From: Chryseobacterium sp. R2A-55
GTDB taxonomy: Bacteria; Bacteroidota; Bacteroidia; Flavobacteriales; Weeksellaceae
DNA: 64,000 nt
Direction of reading: 5' to 3'
Assembly (NCBI RefSeq): GCF_021401085.1
Contig: NZ_JACBFP010000011.1
Span: 1 to 64,000 of the forward strand
Each line of letters begins with the position of its first letter. The first letter of the stretch is position 1. The translations under genes and the position numbers were made by a program. This document shows positions 54,885 through 64,000 of this stretch, one piece after another. The notes beneath the pieces were generated by a model. The model did no database searches, was not told the DNA's origin, and saw only the letters and a list, made by a program, of their open reading frames with translations.

Positions 54885-55190
54885 TTACGCCTGAACGTTG
54901 TTCTGTCCTAAAACAAATGGCTCAACTTCTTTGATTTCGCCGAATTGTTGCTCGTAGTTTGCGATGTTCTGCTGCAAAGCTGCTAGAACTCTTTTTGCGT
55001 GAAGCGGAGCCAAGATTACTCTTGATCTCACTTTCGCCTGCTGAACTCCCGGCATCAATTGGATGAAATCTACTACAAATTCTGATGGGGAATGGTTGAC
55101 CAAAGCAAGGTTCGCATAAACTCCTGCTGCTACCATTTCGTTCAATTCAATGTTGATGTTGTTTGGATCTTGGTTTTGATTGTTGTCCAT
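54885..55190 (-). CDS. DUF3467 protein
   Basis: The 101-residue protein (NINIELNEMVAAGVYANLAL, then FVVDFIQLMPGVQQAKVRSR and APLHAKRVLAALQQNIANYE) matches DUF3467 in length and motifs. It has no signal peptide or membrane part. Its place directly behind rpoC is usual in Bacteroidota, which suggests a role near transcription or simple co-transcription; the function is unknown. It is 92 nt from rpoC across a heptameric repeat array. Confidence 0.9.
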   Translation of the reverse strand: MDNNQNQDPNNINIELNEMVAAGVYANLALVNHSPSEFVVDFIQLMPGVQQAKVRSRVILAPLHAKRVLAALQQNIANYEQQFGEIKEVEPFVLGQNNVQA

Positions 55191-55203
55191 TTTTAATTTT
55201 TTT

Positions 55204-55274
55204 GTTTAAAGTTTAAAGTTTAAGGTTTCAGGTTTGCAAATTTAACTTTAAACTTCAAACCTGAAACTTCAAAC
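55204..55274. repeat. Ten-unit seven-base array after rpoC
   Basis: GTTTAAA, GTTTAAA, GTTTAAG, GTTTCAG, GTTTGCA, AATTTAA, CTTTAAA, CTTCAAA, CCTGAAA, CTTCAAA. The first five are GTTTxxx units, the last four their reverse complement type, so a long imperfect hairpin can form. Confidence 0.85.
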
Positions 55275-55282
55275 AAATTTAT

Positions 55283-58200
55283 TTAGTTGATGTCTTCAAA
55301 TTCTTTCTTTGAACCCACGATGATTGTTTGATAGTCTTTAAGACCCGTTCCTGCAGGAATTCTGTGTCCCACGATCACGTTTTCTTTCAGACCGCCAAGA
55401 TAATCAACTTTTCCTGAAACTGCTGCCTCGTTCAGAACTTTTGTAGTTTCCTGGAAGGATGCTGCAGACATAAAGGATTTGGTTTGCAACGCGGCTCTGG
55501 TGATACCCTGAAGTACAGGAGTTGCTGTTGCCGGAAGTGCTTCACGAACTTCCACCAAAGCTAAATCTTCACGTTTCAGTTTGGAATTTTCGTCTCTGAG
55601 TTCTCTTGCGGTGATCATTTGTCCCGGTTTGAACTCCTTGGAATCTCCGGCTTCGGTTACCACTTTCAATCCGAAAACTCTGTTATTTTCTTCCAAGAAA
55701 TCATATTTGTGTTCCAGCGCACCTTCTAGGAATTGAGTATCTCCTCCGTCCACGATCTCTACTTTGGTCATCATTTGACGAACGATGATTTCGAAATGTT
55801 TGTCGTCGATTTTCACCCCTTGAAGTCGGTACACTTCCTGGATTTCATTCACCAGATATTCTTGAACCGCGGTTGGGCCTTTGATTTTAAGGATATCGTC
55901 TGGCGTGATGGAACCGTCGGAAAGTGGCGAACCAGCTCTCACGAAGTCGTTCTCCTGAACCAAAATCTGGTTGGAAAGTTTCACCAAATATTTGGAGATT
56001 TCCCCTGTTTTTGCTTCCACGATCAATTCGCGATTACCTCTCTTGATTTTCCCGTAAGAAACTACCCCGTCGATTTCGGTTACTACAGCCGGATTCGATG
56101 GATTTCTTGCTTCGAACAATTCAGTAACCCTCGGAAGACCACCTGTGATATCCCCAGCTTTTGCAGATTTTCTCGGGATCTTGATCAAGACTTTTCCAGA
56201 CTTGATTTTCTCACCGTCATTAACCATCAAGTGGGCTCCAACAGGTAGGTTATAAGCTCTTTGCTCCACACCTTTTGAATCCACCACTTTCAAAGTAGGA
56301 ACGGCTTTCTTATTTCTGGATTCAGAAATTACTTTTTCCTCGAAACCGGTTTGTTCGTCGATTTCCAGCTGGAAAGAAGTTCCCTGGATAATGTCTTCGT
56401 ATTCTACCTTACCGGCAGTTTCCGCGATGATTACCGCATTGTATGGATCCCATTTTGCGATCGTTTGACCTTTGGATACCTTGTCACCAGATTTCACCAA
56501 AAGTTCGGAACCATAAGGCAAGTTGGTCACCATCAAAGGCGTTCTAGCCGCATTGTCTGCAACCAAACGGAATTCTGTAGAACGTGAAACCACGATTTCA
56601 GCTTTTTTGCCTTCTTCGTTTTCCGAAGTCACGGTTCTTACTTCATCCATTTCCACGATACCGTCTCGTCTTGCAACGATGGAAGGATTTTCTGAGATGT
56701 TTCCTGCGGTACCTCCTTGGTGGAAGGTTCTCAGCGTCAACTGAGTTCCCGGTTCACCAATGGATTGTGCAGCGATTACTCCCACAGCTTCTCCCATGTG
56801 GATTGGTTTTCCGGTTGCCAAGTTTCTTCCGTAGCATTTTGCACAGATCCCTTTCTTCGCTTCACAAGTTAATGGCGAACGAACTTCAACCACTTCGATT
56901 CCCGCTTCTTCAATCTGTTTTGCAGTCGCTTCATTAATGATGTTGTCTGCTTCGAGAATGATTTCATCGGTTTCCGGATGGAAGATATCATGAAGTGAAA
57001 CCCTACCCAAAATTCTTTCGGAGATTTTCTCTACGATTTCGTCATTTTTCTTCAATGGAGTGATTTCCGTTCCTCTCAAAGTTCCACAATCATCTTCGGT
57101 GATGATTACGTCTTGAGCCACGTCAACCAATCTTCTGGTCAGGTAACCGGCATCTGCCGTTTTCAAGGCGGTATCTGCAAGACCTTTACGGGCACCGTGA
57201 GTGGAGATAAAGTATTCCAAAATGGAAAGACCCTCCTTAAAGTTCGCCACGATCGGGTTTTCAATGATTTCTGCTCCGGTGGAACCAGCTTTTTGTGGTT
57301 TTGCCATCAAACCTCTCATACCGGATAACTGACGGATCTGTTCTTTGGAACCCCTCGCTCCGGAATCCAGCATCATATAAACAGAGTTGAATCCACCTTG
57401 GTCGGTTTTCATTCTGCTCATGATCATCTCCGTTAAACCTGCGTTGGTGTTGGTCCAAACGTCGATCACCTGGTTGTATCTTTCAGTGTCTGTAATCAGA
57501 CCCATGTTATAGTTTGCTTTGATTTCATCTACGCTTTCCACCGCAGCGGCAATCATTTTCTTTTTCTCGTCAGGAATCACGATGTCTCCTAATGAGAATG
57601 AAAGTCCCCCTTTGAATGCATTGGAATAACCAAGATTCTTCATATCATCCAAGAATTTCACGGTGGTTGGGAAATCAGTATCTGCCAAAATTCTACCGAT
57701 GACGTTTCTTAATGATTTTTTAGTCAAAAGCTCATTGATGAAACCAACCTCTTTTGGTACAATTTGGTTGAATAAAATTCTACCCACGGTAGTCTCGATC
57801 AGTTTGGTTTCCATGACCCCTTCTTCATTTTTTACCGGAAGTTTACATCTTACTTTTGCATTTAAAGATGCTTTACCTTCAGCATAAGCAATTTCCGCTT
57901 CTTCTGGAGAGTAGAAAGCAAGACCTTCACCAACAACTTTCTTGGTTTCCGTAGAATCCAGTTGTTTGGTCATGAAGTAAAGCCCCAAAACCATGTCCTG
58001 AGAAGGAACGGTAATTGGAGAACCGTTTGCCGGGTTCAAAATGTTTTGGGAACCAAGCATCAAGAGTTGTGCTTCCAGAATCGCTTCCGGCCCTAAAGGT
58101 AAGTGCACCGCCATTTGGTCACCATCAAAGTCAGCGTTGAACGCCGTGGTTACCAATGGGTGAAGTTGGATCGCTTTACCCTCGATCATTTTTGGCTGGA

Positions 58201-59551
58201 ACGCCTGAATACCAAGTCTGTGAAGTGTAGGTGCCCTGTTCAAAAGTACCGGGTGACCTTTCATCACGTTTTCCAAAATATCGTAAACCACAGGTTCTTT
58301 CCTGTCGATGATACGTTTTGCTGATTTTACGGTTTTAACGATTCCTCTTTCAATCAGTTTTCTGATGATGAACGGTTTGTAAAGTTCCGCCGCCATATCT
58401 TTAGGAATACCACATTCATGAAGTTGAAGGTTTGGTCCCACGACGATTACCGAACGTGCGGAATAATCCACCCTTTTTCCTAATAGGTTTTGACGGAAAC
58501 GCCCTTGTTTTCCTTTCAATGAATCAGAAAGCGATTTTAATGGTCGGTTGGATTCGGATTTTACCGCGGAAGATTTTCTGGTGTTGTCGAATAGTGAATC
58601 TACAGATTCCTGCAACATTCTCTTTTCGTTTCTCAAGATTACTTCCGGAGCTTTGATTTCCAAAAGTCTCTTCAAACGGTTGTTTCTAATGATTACCCTT
58701 CTGTAAAGGTCGTTCAAATCCGAAGTCGCGAAACGACCACCATCCAATGGAACGAGTGGTCTCAATTCTGGCGGAATTACCGGAAGAACTCTCATAATCA
58801 TCCATTCGGGACGGTTGATCATTCTTGTATTCGCTCCTCTTAATGCCTCAACAACATTAAGACGCTTTAAGGCTTCTGTTCTTCTTTGTTTTGAAGATTC
58901 GTTGTGCGCTTTGTGACGAAGGTCGAAAGACAAAGCATCCAGGTCGATTCTTTTCAATAATTCCTCCACCGCTTCCGCTCCCATTTTGGCAACGAATTTA
59001 TTCGGGTCGGAATCGTCCAGATATTGGTTTTCGACAGGCAGGGTATCGAGAATATCCAGATATTCTTCCTCCGTTAAAAATTCCATATCATCGAAATCGG
59101 AGCCATCTGCTTTTTTTGCAATTCCGGGTTGGATGACGACATATCTTTCGTAATAGATAATCATATCCAATTTTTTGGAAGGCAGGCCAAGAAGATAACC
59201 GATTTTGTTCGGCAAAGAACGGAAATACCAGATATGCGCGATTGGGACCACCAAATTGATATGTCCGATTCTTTCTCTACGCACTTTCTTTTCGGTAACT
59301 TCAACCCCGCATCGGTCGCAAACAATCCCTTTGTAGCGGATTCTTTTGTATTTCCCGCATGCACATTCGTAATCCTTTACCGGACCGAAGATTTTTTCGC
59401 AGAAAAGACCGTCACGCTCAGGTTTGTGCGTTCTGTAGTTGATGGTTTCCGGTTTTAGCACCTCACCTCTTGATTCCTGAAGAATCGATTCGGGAGAAGC
59501 CAGACCGATCGTAATTTTACTGAAATTACTTGTTTTATTTTTATTTGACAT
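55283..59551 (-). CDS. rpoC: RNA polymerase beta' subunit
   Basis: The 1422-residue subunit holds the catalytic magnesium through D474, D476 and D478 ([10 protein letters not shown]). The first zinc site has C63, C65, C78 and C81 ([20 protein letters not shown]), the second [14 protein letters not shown]. The bridge helix and trigger loop region ([19 protein letters not shown]) are complete. It is separated from rpoB by an unrelated membrane protein gene. A TAAATTTG box lies in its leader, so it may be transcribed on its own as well. Confidence 0.98.
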   Translation of the reverse strand: MSNKNKTSNFSKITIGLASPESILQESRGEVLKPETINYRTHKPERDGLFCEKIFGPVKDYECACGKYKRIRYKGIVCDRCGVEVTEKKVRRERIGHINLVVPIAHIWYFRSLPNKIGYLLGLPSKKLDMIIYYERYVVIQPGIAKKADGSDFDDMEFLTEEEYLDILDTLPVENQYLDDSDPNKFVAKMGAEAVEELLKRIDLDALSFDLRHKAHNESSKQRRTEALKRLNVVEALRGANTRMINRPEWMIMRVLPVIPPELRPLVPLDGGRFATSDLNDLYRRVIIRNNRLKRLLEIKAPEVILRNEKRMLQESVDSLFDNTRKSSAVKSESNRPLKSLSDSLKGKQGRFRQNLLGKRVDYSARSVIVVGPNLQLHECGIPKDMAAELYKPFIIRKLIERGIVKTVKSAKRIIDRKEPVVYDILENVMKGHPVLLNRAPTLHRLGIQAFQPKMIEGKAIQLHPLVTTAFNADFDGDQMAVHLPLGPEAILEAQLLMLGSQNILNPANGSPITVPSQDMVLGLYFMTKQLDSTETKKVVGEGLAFYSPEEAEIAYAEGKASLNAKVRCKLPVKNEEGVMETKLIETTVGRILFNQIVPKEVGFINELLTKKSLRNVIGRILADTDFPTTVKFLDDMKNLGYSNAFKGGLSFSLGDIVIPDEKKKMIAAAVESVDEIKANYNMGLITDTERYNQVIDVWTNTNAGLTEMIMSRMKTDQGGFNSVYMMLDSGARGSKEQIRQLSGMRGLMAKPQKAGSTGAEIIENPIVANFKEGLSILEYFISTHGARKGLADTALKTADAGYLTRRLVDVAQDVIITEDDCGTLRGTEITPLKKNDEIVEKISERILGRVSLHDIFHPETDEIILEADNIINEATAKQIEEAGIEVVEVRSPLTCEAKKGICAKCYGRNLATGKPIHMGEAVGVIAAQSIGEPGTQLTLRTFHQGGTAGNISENPSIVARRDGIVEMDEVRTVTSENEEGKKAEIVVSRSTEFRLVADNAARTPLMVTNLPYGSELLVKSGDKVSKGQTIAKWDPYNAVIIAETAGKVEYEDIIQGTSFQLEIDEQTGFEEKVISESRNKKAVPTLKVVDSKGVEQRAYNLPVGAHLMVNDGEKIKSGKVLIKIPRKSAKAGDITGGLPRVTELFEARNPSNPAVVTEIDGVVSYGKIKRGNRELIVEAKTGEISKYLVKLSNQILVQENDFVRAGSPLSDGSITPDDILKIKGPTAVQEYLVNEIQEVYRLQGVKIDDKHFEIIVRQMMTKVEIVDGGDTQFLEGALEHKYDFLEENNRVFGLKVVTEAGDSKEFKPGQMITARELRDENSKLKREDLALVEVREALPATATPVLQGITRAALQTKSFMSAASFQETTKVLNEAAVSGKVDYLGGLKENVIVGHRIPAGTGLKDYQTIIVGSKKEFEDIN

Positions 59552-59600
59552 AATATTAATTTTCAGGTTGTTGATGATTTAAAGCTTGTAATATGCAGCT

Positions 59601-59608
59601 CAAATTTA
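59601..59608 (-). promoter_or_regulatory. -7 box in the rpoC leader
   Basis: TAAATTTG on the minus strand, 50 nt before the rpoC start and 24 nt after the stop of the inserted gene; the -33 position has TTT instead of TTG. Confidence 0.45.
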
Positions 59609-59631
59609 AAGTTTCTGACAGTTAAAAATTT

Positions 59632-60882
59632 CTATTGTTTTTTAATATCCTCTATAAGGTATTGATGTTTTACTAATTCAATATATTCCTTTGCAGATTC
59701 GGTCATCCAATCCATTTTGTCTGGCGCAAGTTTACCTTCGATGACAAATTCTAGGATGCCCACATTGTTATTCATCCACGGTAACAGGTAATAATTTAAG
59801 CCGCCTTTGTATTCTTTTTGATGATGGAAACTTTTTCCCGCATCAGTTTGAAATACCAAGTTGTAACTTAAGAAATAATACAGTGGCGTCAACAGAATTA
59901 ATGGTTTCAATAATCTCATCGAATTAAATTTGCTTTCAGTTTTTATGATTCCATAATATACGAAAACGAACAAAATGACGTAGGAAATGATAAAGTATAC
60001 ATAATTATCACTTACTGCGTAAAATGTGGCAAACCCCAAATTAAAAAGGACAGATGCCATTAATACGATGAGCAACTTTTGCTCCTCTTTCCACATTCTG
60101 ATTATACCCAAAATGATGAAAGGTGTTAAAAACCAAAAGTTATATATTAAATATCCTATCGACTTCAAAATATCTTTAAAATACTGCGCAATGCTTTTAC
60201 TTAAAGTATCTTTCACCCAAACCGAATCTGTTCTAAGAACCTGATTAGACCCCACTGTCTGTATATGATTAACAATGTAAATCAATACAAAAAATGAAAA
60301 TGAAGAAAGCAGCGGTATGAAAGCAGCCCATTTGTTTTCTTTAAACTTCAGGAGTGCAAATACACCTAAACATGGCAGCAACATAATATTTTGAATATGC
60401 GATCCAAAACTTATTCCTAATAATATTCCCGTAATCCAATAGTATTTCACCAAGCCTGTTTTTATACTTTTAATTAAATAAATGTAAAACAGCATGATAA
60501 ATACGGCATTGAAAGTGTACATTTCCAGATTAGTCGCGTTTCTCCAAAAGGTGAAACTCAATCCGAAAGCAACCGTAATCCAAATTGACCATTTCTTGGA
60601 ACCCCCTATTTCCTTAAGCAAATTATACATTAATGAAATGCATAATGCAGCCGTGAAAACAGAAATGAACCTTCCAATTTCTATACTTGTCACAAATGGA
60701 AATATTTTTTTAAGCAATATTCCAAAATTGTAGTAGAGAAAATGCGAAATGGCTGTAATGGTAGTGACCCACTCCCCTTTTTCAAAGGCAGTGACAAATC
60801 CGATGCAGTCTCCAAAAGGAACCTTTGTAAAACTTGTGAAGTAATACAAAAGGAAAAACACTATGAACAGGATATATTTCAT
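59632..60882 (-). CDS. DUF2723-like membrane protein between rpoB and rpoC
   Basis: The 416-residue protein has about ten membrane segments (ILFIVFFLLYYFTSFTKVPF first) and a short soluble end. The aspartate-containing loop after helix 1 (FGDCIGFVTAFEKGEWVTT), the segment AISHFLYYNFG, WRNATNLEMYTFNAVFIMLF and DNYVYFIISYVILFVFVYYG follow the pattern of the DUF2723 family, GT-C-fold proteins of Bacteroidota thought to move sugars onto proteins. It is AT-rich compared with rpoB and rpoC. It starts 57 nt after the rpoB stop and ends 80 nt before rpoC. Confidence 0.65.
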   Translation of the reverse strand: MKYILFIVFFLLYYFTSFTKVPFGDCIGFVTAFEKGEWVTTITAISHFLYYNFGILLKKIFPFVTSIEIGRFISVFTAALCISLMYNLLKEIGGSKKWSIWITVAFGLSFTFWRNATNLEMYTFNAVFIMLFYIYLIKSIKTGLVKYYWITGILLGISFGSHIQNIMLLPCLGVFALLKFKENKWAAFIPLLSSFSFFVLIYIVNHIQTVGSNQVLRTDSVWVKDTLSKSIAQYFKDILKSIGYLIYNFWFLTPFIILGIIRMWKEEQKLLIVLMASVLFNLGFATFYAVSDNYVYFIISYVILFVFVYYGIIKTESKFNSMRLLKPLILLTPLYYFLSYNLVFQTDAGKSFHHQKEYKGGLNYYLLPWMNNNVGILEFVIEGKLAPDKMDWMTESAKEYIELVKHQYLIEDIKKQ

Positions 60883-60934
60883 TAAAAAAATTAAGAAACT
60901 CAGACTGTCAAAAGACTTTCTAAAGCCATTTTAA

Positions 60935-60942
60935 CAAATTTA
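60935..60942 (-). promoter_or_regulatory. Possible -7 box at the rpoB end
   Basis: TAAATTTG overlaps the rpoB stop codon, 53 nt before the inserted gene. A TTG lies about 23 bases upstream, slightly too far, so it is only a candidate promoter. Confidence 0.3.
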
Positions 60943-63900
60943 TTCTTCCAAGCGAACGTCTAATCCAAGACCTTGTAACTCGTGAAGCAATACGTTGAAG
61001 GATTCCGGAATACCTGGTTCAGGCATTGCTTCACCTTTTGCAATTGCTTCGTAAGTTTTCGCTCTTCCAATCACGTCATCAGATTTCACGGTCAAGATTT
61101 CTCGTAAAATATTTGATGCCCCGAACGCTTCAAGCGCCCAAACTTCCATCTCCCCGAAACGCTGTCCACCGAATTGCGCTTTACCACCGAGTGGTTGCTG
61201 CGTAATCAATGAATAAGGACCGATGGAACGTGCGTGCATTTTATCATCCACCATGTGACCGAGTTTCAGCATATAGATTACGCCCACAGTCGCCGGCTGA
61301 GAAAACCTTTCACCGGTTCCACCATCGTAAAGATAGGTGCTTCCGTATCTTGGAAGTCCTGCTTTGTCGGTGTATTCGTTGATTTCTTCCAGTTCGGCAC
61401 CATCAAAAATCGGCGTTGCGAATTTCAATCCTAATTTCTGACCTGCCCAACCAAGAACGGTTTCATAAATCTGGCCGATGTTCATACGTGAAGGTACACC
61501 AAGTGGATTCAACACAATGTCAACCGGAGTCCCATCTTCCAGGAACGGCATGTCTTCCTCGCGAACGATTCTTGATACGATACCTTTGTTTCCGTGACGA
61601 CCCGCCATTTTATCACCAACGTTCAGTTTACGTTTTTTAGCGATATATACCTTAGCCAATTTAATGATTCCTGCCGGAAGTTCGTCCCCGATTGAAATTG
61701 CGAATTTCTCACGGTTTTTCACACCCATGATGTCATTGTACTTGATTTTGTAGTTGTGGATTAATTGCTTGATTAATTCGTTTTTATCAGCATCCACCGT
61801 CCAATCAGCACCGCTTACGTTGACGTAATCTTCAACGCTTTGAAGCAATTTAGTTGTAAACTTCACTCCTTTTCCGATGATTTCTTCGTTAAGGTCGTTA
61901 TTCACCCCTTGAGAAGTTTTACCGTTTACCAGAGTTCCCAGTTTTTCAAGGAGCGTGTTTCTCAAATCGTCGAATTTCGCTTTGTAAGTGTTTTCGATTT
62001 CTTCAAGTTTCAGTTTCTCTTCGGTTCTTTTCTTTTTATCTTTAATATTTCTGGAGAACAATTTTTTGTTGATCACAACACCTCTCAATGATGAATCTGC
62101 TTTCAGGGAAGCATCTTTCACATCACCGGCTTTGTCACCGAAAATCGCTCTCAACAGTTTTTCTTCAGGAGTTGGGTCGGATTCCCCTTTTGGCGTAATT
62201 TTACCAATCATGATGTCGCCAGGTTTCACTTCCGCACCGATTCTGATCATTCCGTTTTCGTCCAGATCTTTGGTAGCTTCTTCAGAAACGTTTGGAATAT
62301 CTGAGGTCAATTCTTCCATACCCAATTTGGTATCGCGGACTTCCAAAGAATATTCATCCACGTGGATGGAAGTAAACCAGTCCTCACGAACTACTTTTTC
62401 GCTGATCACGATGGCGTCCTCAAAGTTGTACCCTTTCCAAGGCATGAATGCAACCACACAGTTTCTACCCAAAGCCAGTTCTCCGTTTTCGGTTGCATAA
62501 CCGTCACATAGAACCTGACCTTTCACCACTTTGTCACCCACTCTTACGTTTGGTCTCAAAGTAATCGTGGTAGATTGGTTGGTTTTTCTGAATTTGGTCA
62601 ATTTGTAAGATTTCGTAGCAGATTCGAATGATACCAAATCATCATCTTCGCTTCTTTCATATTTAATGGTGATGGTATCTGCATCCACATACTCCACCAC
62701 ACCGTTTCCTTCCGCATTGATCAACACTCTGGAATCTCTTGCCACCTGTTTTTCAAGACCTGTTCCCACAATCGGAGCTTGTGGCTTCAATAATGGAACC
62801 GCTTGACGCATCATGTTCGATCCCATCAACGCACGGTTCGCATCGTCATGTTCAAGGAATGTAATCAATGAAGCGGAAATACCGGAAATCTGGTTGGGTG
62901 CCACATCGATCAAGTTCACTTCAGTGGGTTCAACAACCGGATAATCCCCATCCAAACGAGCAATAACCCTTTCAGTAGAGATGGTTCCATCGTCTTCCAT
63001 TTCCACGTTTGCCTGAGCGATAACCTTGTCCTCTTCATCTTCGGCATTAAGGAAAATTGGTGCGCTCTTTAGATCTACTTTTCCATCTTTTACTTTTCTG
63101 TATGGAGTTTCAATGAATCCTAAGTTGTTGATTTTCGCGTAGATACCCAATGAAGAAATCAAACCGATGTTTGGTCCTTCCGGAGTTTCAATCGGACAAA
63201 TTCTTCCGTAGTGTGTGTGGTGAACGTCACGCACCTCAAAACCTGCTCTTTCTCTGGAAAGTCCACCAGGTCCTAAAGCGGAAAGTCTCCTCTTGTGAGT
63301 GATTTCCGAAAGTGGGTTGGTTTGGTCCATGAACTGTGACAACTGGTTGGTTCCGAAGAAAGAGTTGATCACCGATGTCAAAGTTTTGGCATTAACCAAG
63401 TCGATTGGCGTAAAGATTTCGTTATCTCTAACGTTCATTCTTTCACGGATTGTTCTGGCAATTCTGGAAAGACCAACACCGAACTGACCCGCCAATTGCT
63501 CACCAACAGTCTTGATTCTTCTGTTGGACAAGTGGTCGATATCGTCAACTTCTGCTTTGGAGTTCACCAATTCGATTAAGTGACGAACAATGGAGATAAT
63601 ATCTTCCTTGGTTAAAACTTCCGTTTTTTCAGGAATATTTAACCCTAATTTTTTGTTCAGTCTGTAACGTCCTACTTCACCTAATGAGTATCTCTGCTCA
63701 GAGAAGAATAATTTTTCAATAATTCCTCTTGCTGTTTCCTCATCTGGCGGATCAGCGTTTCTCAACTGACGGTAAATATATTCTACGGCCTCTTTTTCAG
63801 AGTTGGTAGGGTCTTTTTGCAAAGTATTCTGGATGATGGAGAACTCATTTGAATTTTCTTTGTGGATCAGGATGGATTTCACACCCGCTTCCAAAATCAA

Positions 63901-64000
63901 ATCCAAATGCTCTTTTTCCAGAACAGTTTCTCTATCCAAGATGATTTCGTTTCTTTCAATGGAAACTACTTCACCTGTATCTTCATCCACGAAATCTTCG
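60940..64000 (-). CDS. rpoB: RNA polymerase beta subunit, N-terminal part outside the window
   Basis: About 1019 residues of an expected ~1270 are present; the frame is open to the right edge. The rifampicin region reads [20 protein letters not shown] followed by [20 protein letters not shown], identical at the main resistance positions to sensitive enzymes (D516, H526, S531 in E. coli numbering). The flap and C-terminal clamp motifs ([14 protein letters not shown]-type segment [20 protein letters not shown]) are intact, and the end is [10 protein letters not shown]. It forms the catalytic core with beta'. Confidence 0.97.
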   Translation of the reverse strand, partial: EDFVDEDTGEVVSIERNEIILDRETVLEKEHLDLILEAGVKSILIHKENSNEFSIIQNTLQKDPTNSEKEAVEYIYRQLRNADPPDEETARGIIEKLFFSEQRYSLGEVGRYRLNKKLGLNIPEKTEVLTKEDIISIVRHLIELVNSKAEVDDIDHLSNRRIKTVGEQLAGQFGVGLSRIARTIRERMNVRDNEIFTPIDLVNAKTLTSVINSFFGTNQLSQFMDQTNPLSEITHKRRLSALGPGGLSRERAGFEVRDVHHTHYGRICPIETPEGPNIGLISSLGIYAKINNLGFIETPYRKVKDGKVDLKSAPIFLNAEDEEDKVIAQANVEMEDDGTISTERVIARLDGDYPVVEPTEVNLIDVAPNQISGISASLITFLEHDDANRALMGSNMMRQAVPLLKPQAPIVGTGLEKQVARDSRVLINAEGNGVVEYVDADTITIKYERSEDDDLVSFESATKSYKLTKFRKTNQSTTITLRPNVRVGDKVVKGQVLCDGYATENGELALGRNCVVAFMPWKGYNFEDAIVISEKVVREDWFTSIHVDEYSLEVRDTKLGMEELTSDIPNVSEEATKDLDENGMIRIGAEVKPGDIMIGKITPKGESDPTPEEKLLRAIFGDKAGDVKDASLKADSSLRGVVINKKLFSRNIKDKKKRTEEKLKLEEIENTYKAKFDDLRNTLLEKLGTLVNGKTSQGVNNDLNEEIIGKGVKFTTKLLQSVEDYVNVSGADWTVDADKNELIKQLIHNYKIKYNDIMGVKNREKFAISIGDELPAGIIKLAKVYIAKKRKLNVGDKMAGRHGNKGIVSRIVREEDMPFLEDGTPVDIVLNPLGVPSRMNIGQIYETVLGWAGQKLGLKFATPIFDGAELEEINEYTDKAGLPRYGSTYLYDGGTGERFSQPATVGVIYMLKLGHMVDDKMHARSIGPYSLITQQPLGGKAQFGGQRFGEMEVWALEAFGASNILREILTVKSDDVIGRAKTYEAIAKGEAMPEPGIPESFNVLLHELQGLGLDVRLEE

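Noticed and set aside
18741-55274. CRISPR arrays in the repeat-rich spacers
   Set aside because: Units are seven or ten bases, without spacers, and no cas genes are present.
61988-62500. A 170-codon plus-strand frame inside rpoB
   Set aside because: Antisense to conserved RNA polymerase sequence; long antisense frames are expected from the codon usage.

Overview
The window is a chromosomal segment of a flavobacterium, most likely from the Chryseobacterium/Kaistella side of the Weeksellaceae. Three things point there: Bacteroidota promoters with the TAnnTTTG -7 box and hardly any Shine-Dalgarno sequences, two proteins ending in type IX secretion sorting domains, and Flavobacteriales gene neighbourhoods such as rlmD with two small envelope genes or a DUF3467 gene after rpoC. 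No database search was possible; every assignment rests on motifs, length, gene order and recalled family features.

Positions 1 to about 8143 are the early end of a Mu-like transposable prophage that continues past the left edge. A LexA/CI-type repressor gene (7027) faces away from a packed leftward operon across an operator region full of inverted repeats. The operon holds a small regulator, two tiny genes, a MuA-like transposase, a MuB-like ATPase, an HNH/HTH protein, a second P-loop ATPase, a DUF3164-like protein, a small membrane protein and two tandem paralogues of a phage protein. Repeats resembling transposase sites cluster at 7966-8143, where the phage probably ends. A tRNA-like minihelix lies just before the transposase gene.

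Positions 8200 to 19500 are host genes: aspS, a lipoprotein, an enoyl-CoA hydratase family gene, a SMUG2-like DNA glycosylase, paaZ with an extra C-terminal domain, gltA, eno and another lipoprotein. Positions 19570 to 38140 are the ribosomal protein supercluster, nearly all on the minus strand: rpsL-rpsG-fusA-rpsJ, then rplC-rplD-rplW-rplB-rpsS-rplV-rpsC-rplP-rpmC-rpsQ-rplN-rplX-rplE-rpsN-rpsH-rplF-rplR-rpsE-rpmD-rplO-secY-infA-rpmJ-rpsM-rpsK-rpsD-rpoA-rplQ. The cluster is split between rpsJ and rplC by two plus-strand genes, with a terminator on one side and a strong promoter on the other.

Positions 38200 to 55200 are envelope and housekeeping genes: secreted and membrane proteins, a leucine-rich-repeat protein and a metalloprotease with T9SS tails, a Dps-like ferritin, trmB, rlmD, a thioredoxin-fold lipoprotein without cysteines and a thermonuclease. 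Positions 54885 to 64000 are a DUF3467 gene, rpoC, a DUF2723-like membrane protein and the 3' part of rpoB; the membrane protein gene separates rpoB from rpoC.

The most unusual pattern is a set of nine degenerate arrays with a seven-base period. They fill every long spacer of the ribosomal supercluster and also sit after rpsJ, before eno and after rpoC. Each array has its own unit, and several turn into their own reverse complement halfway.
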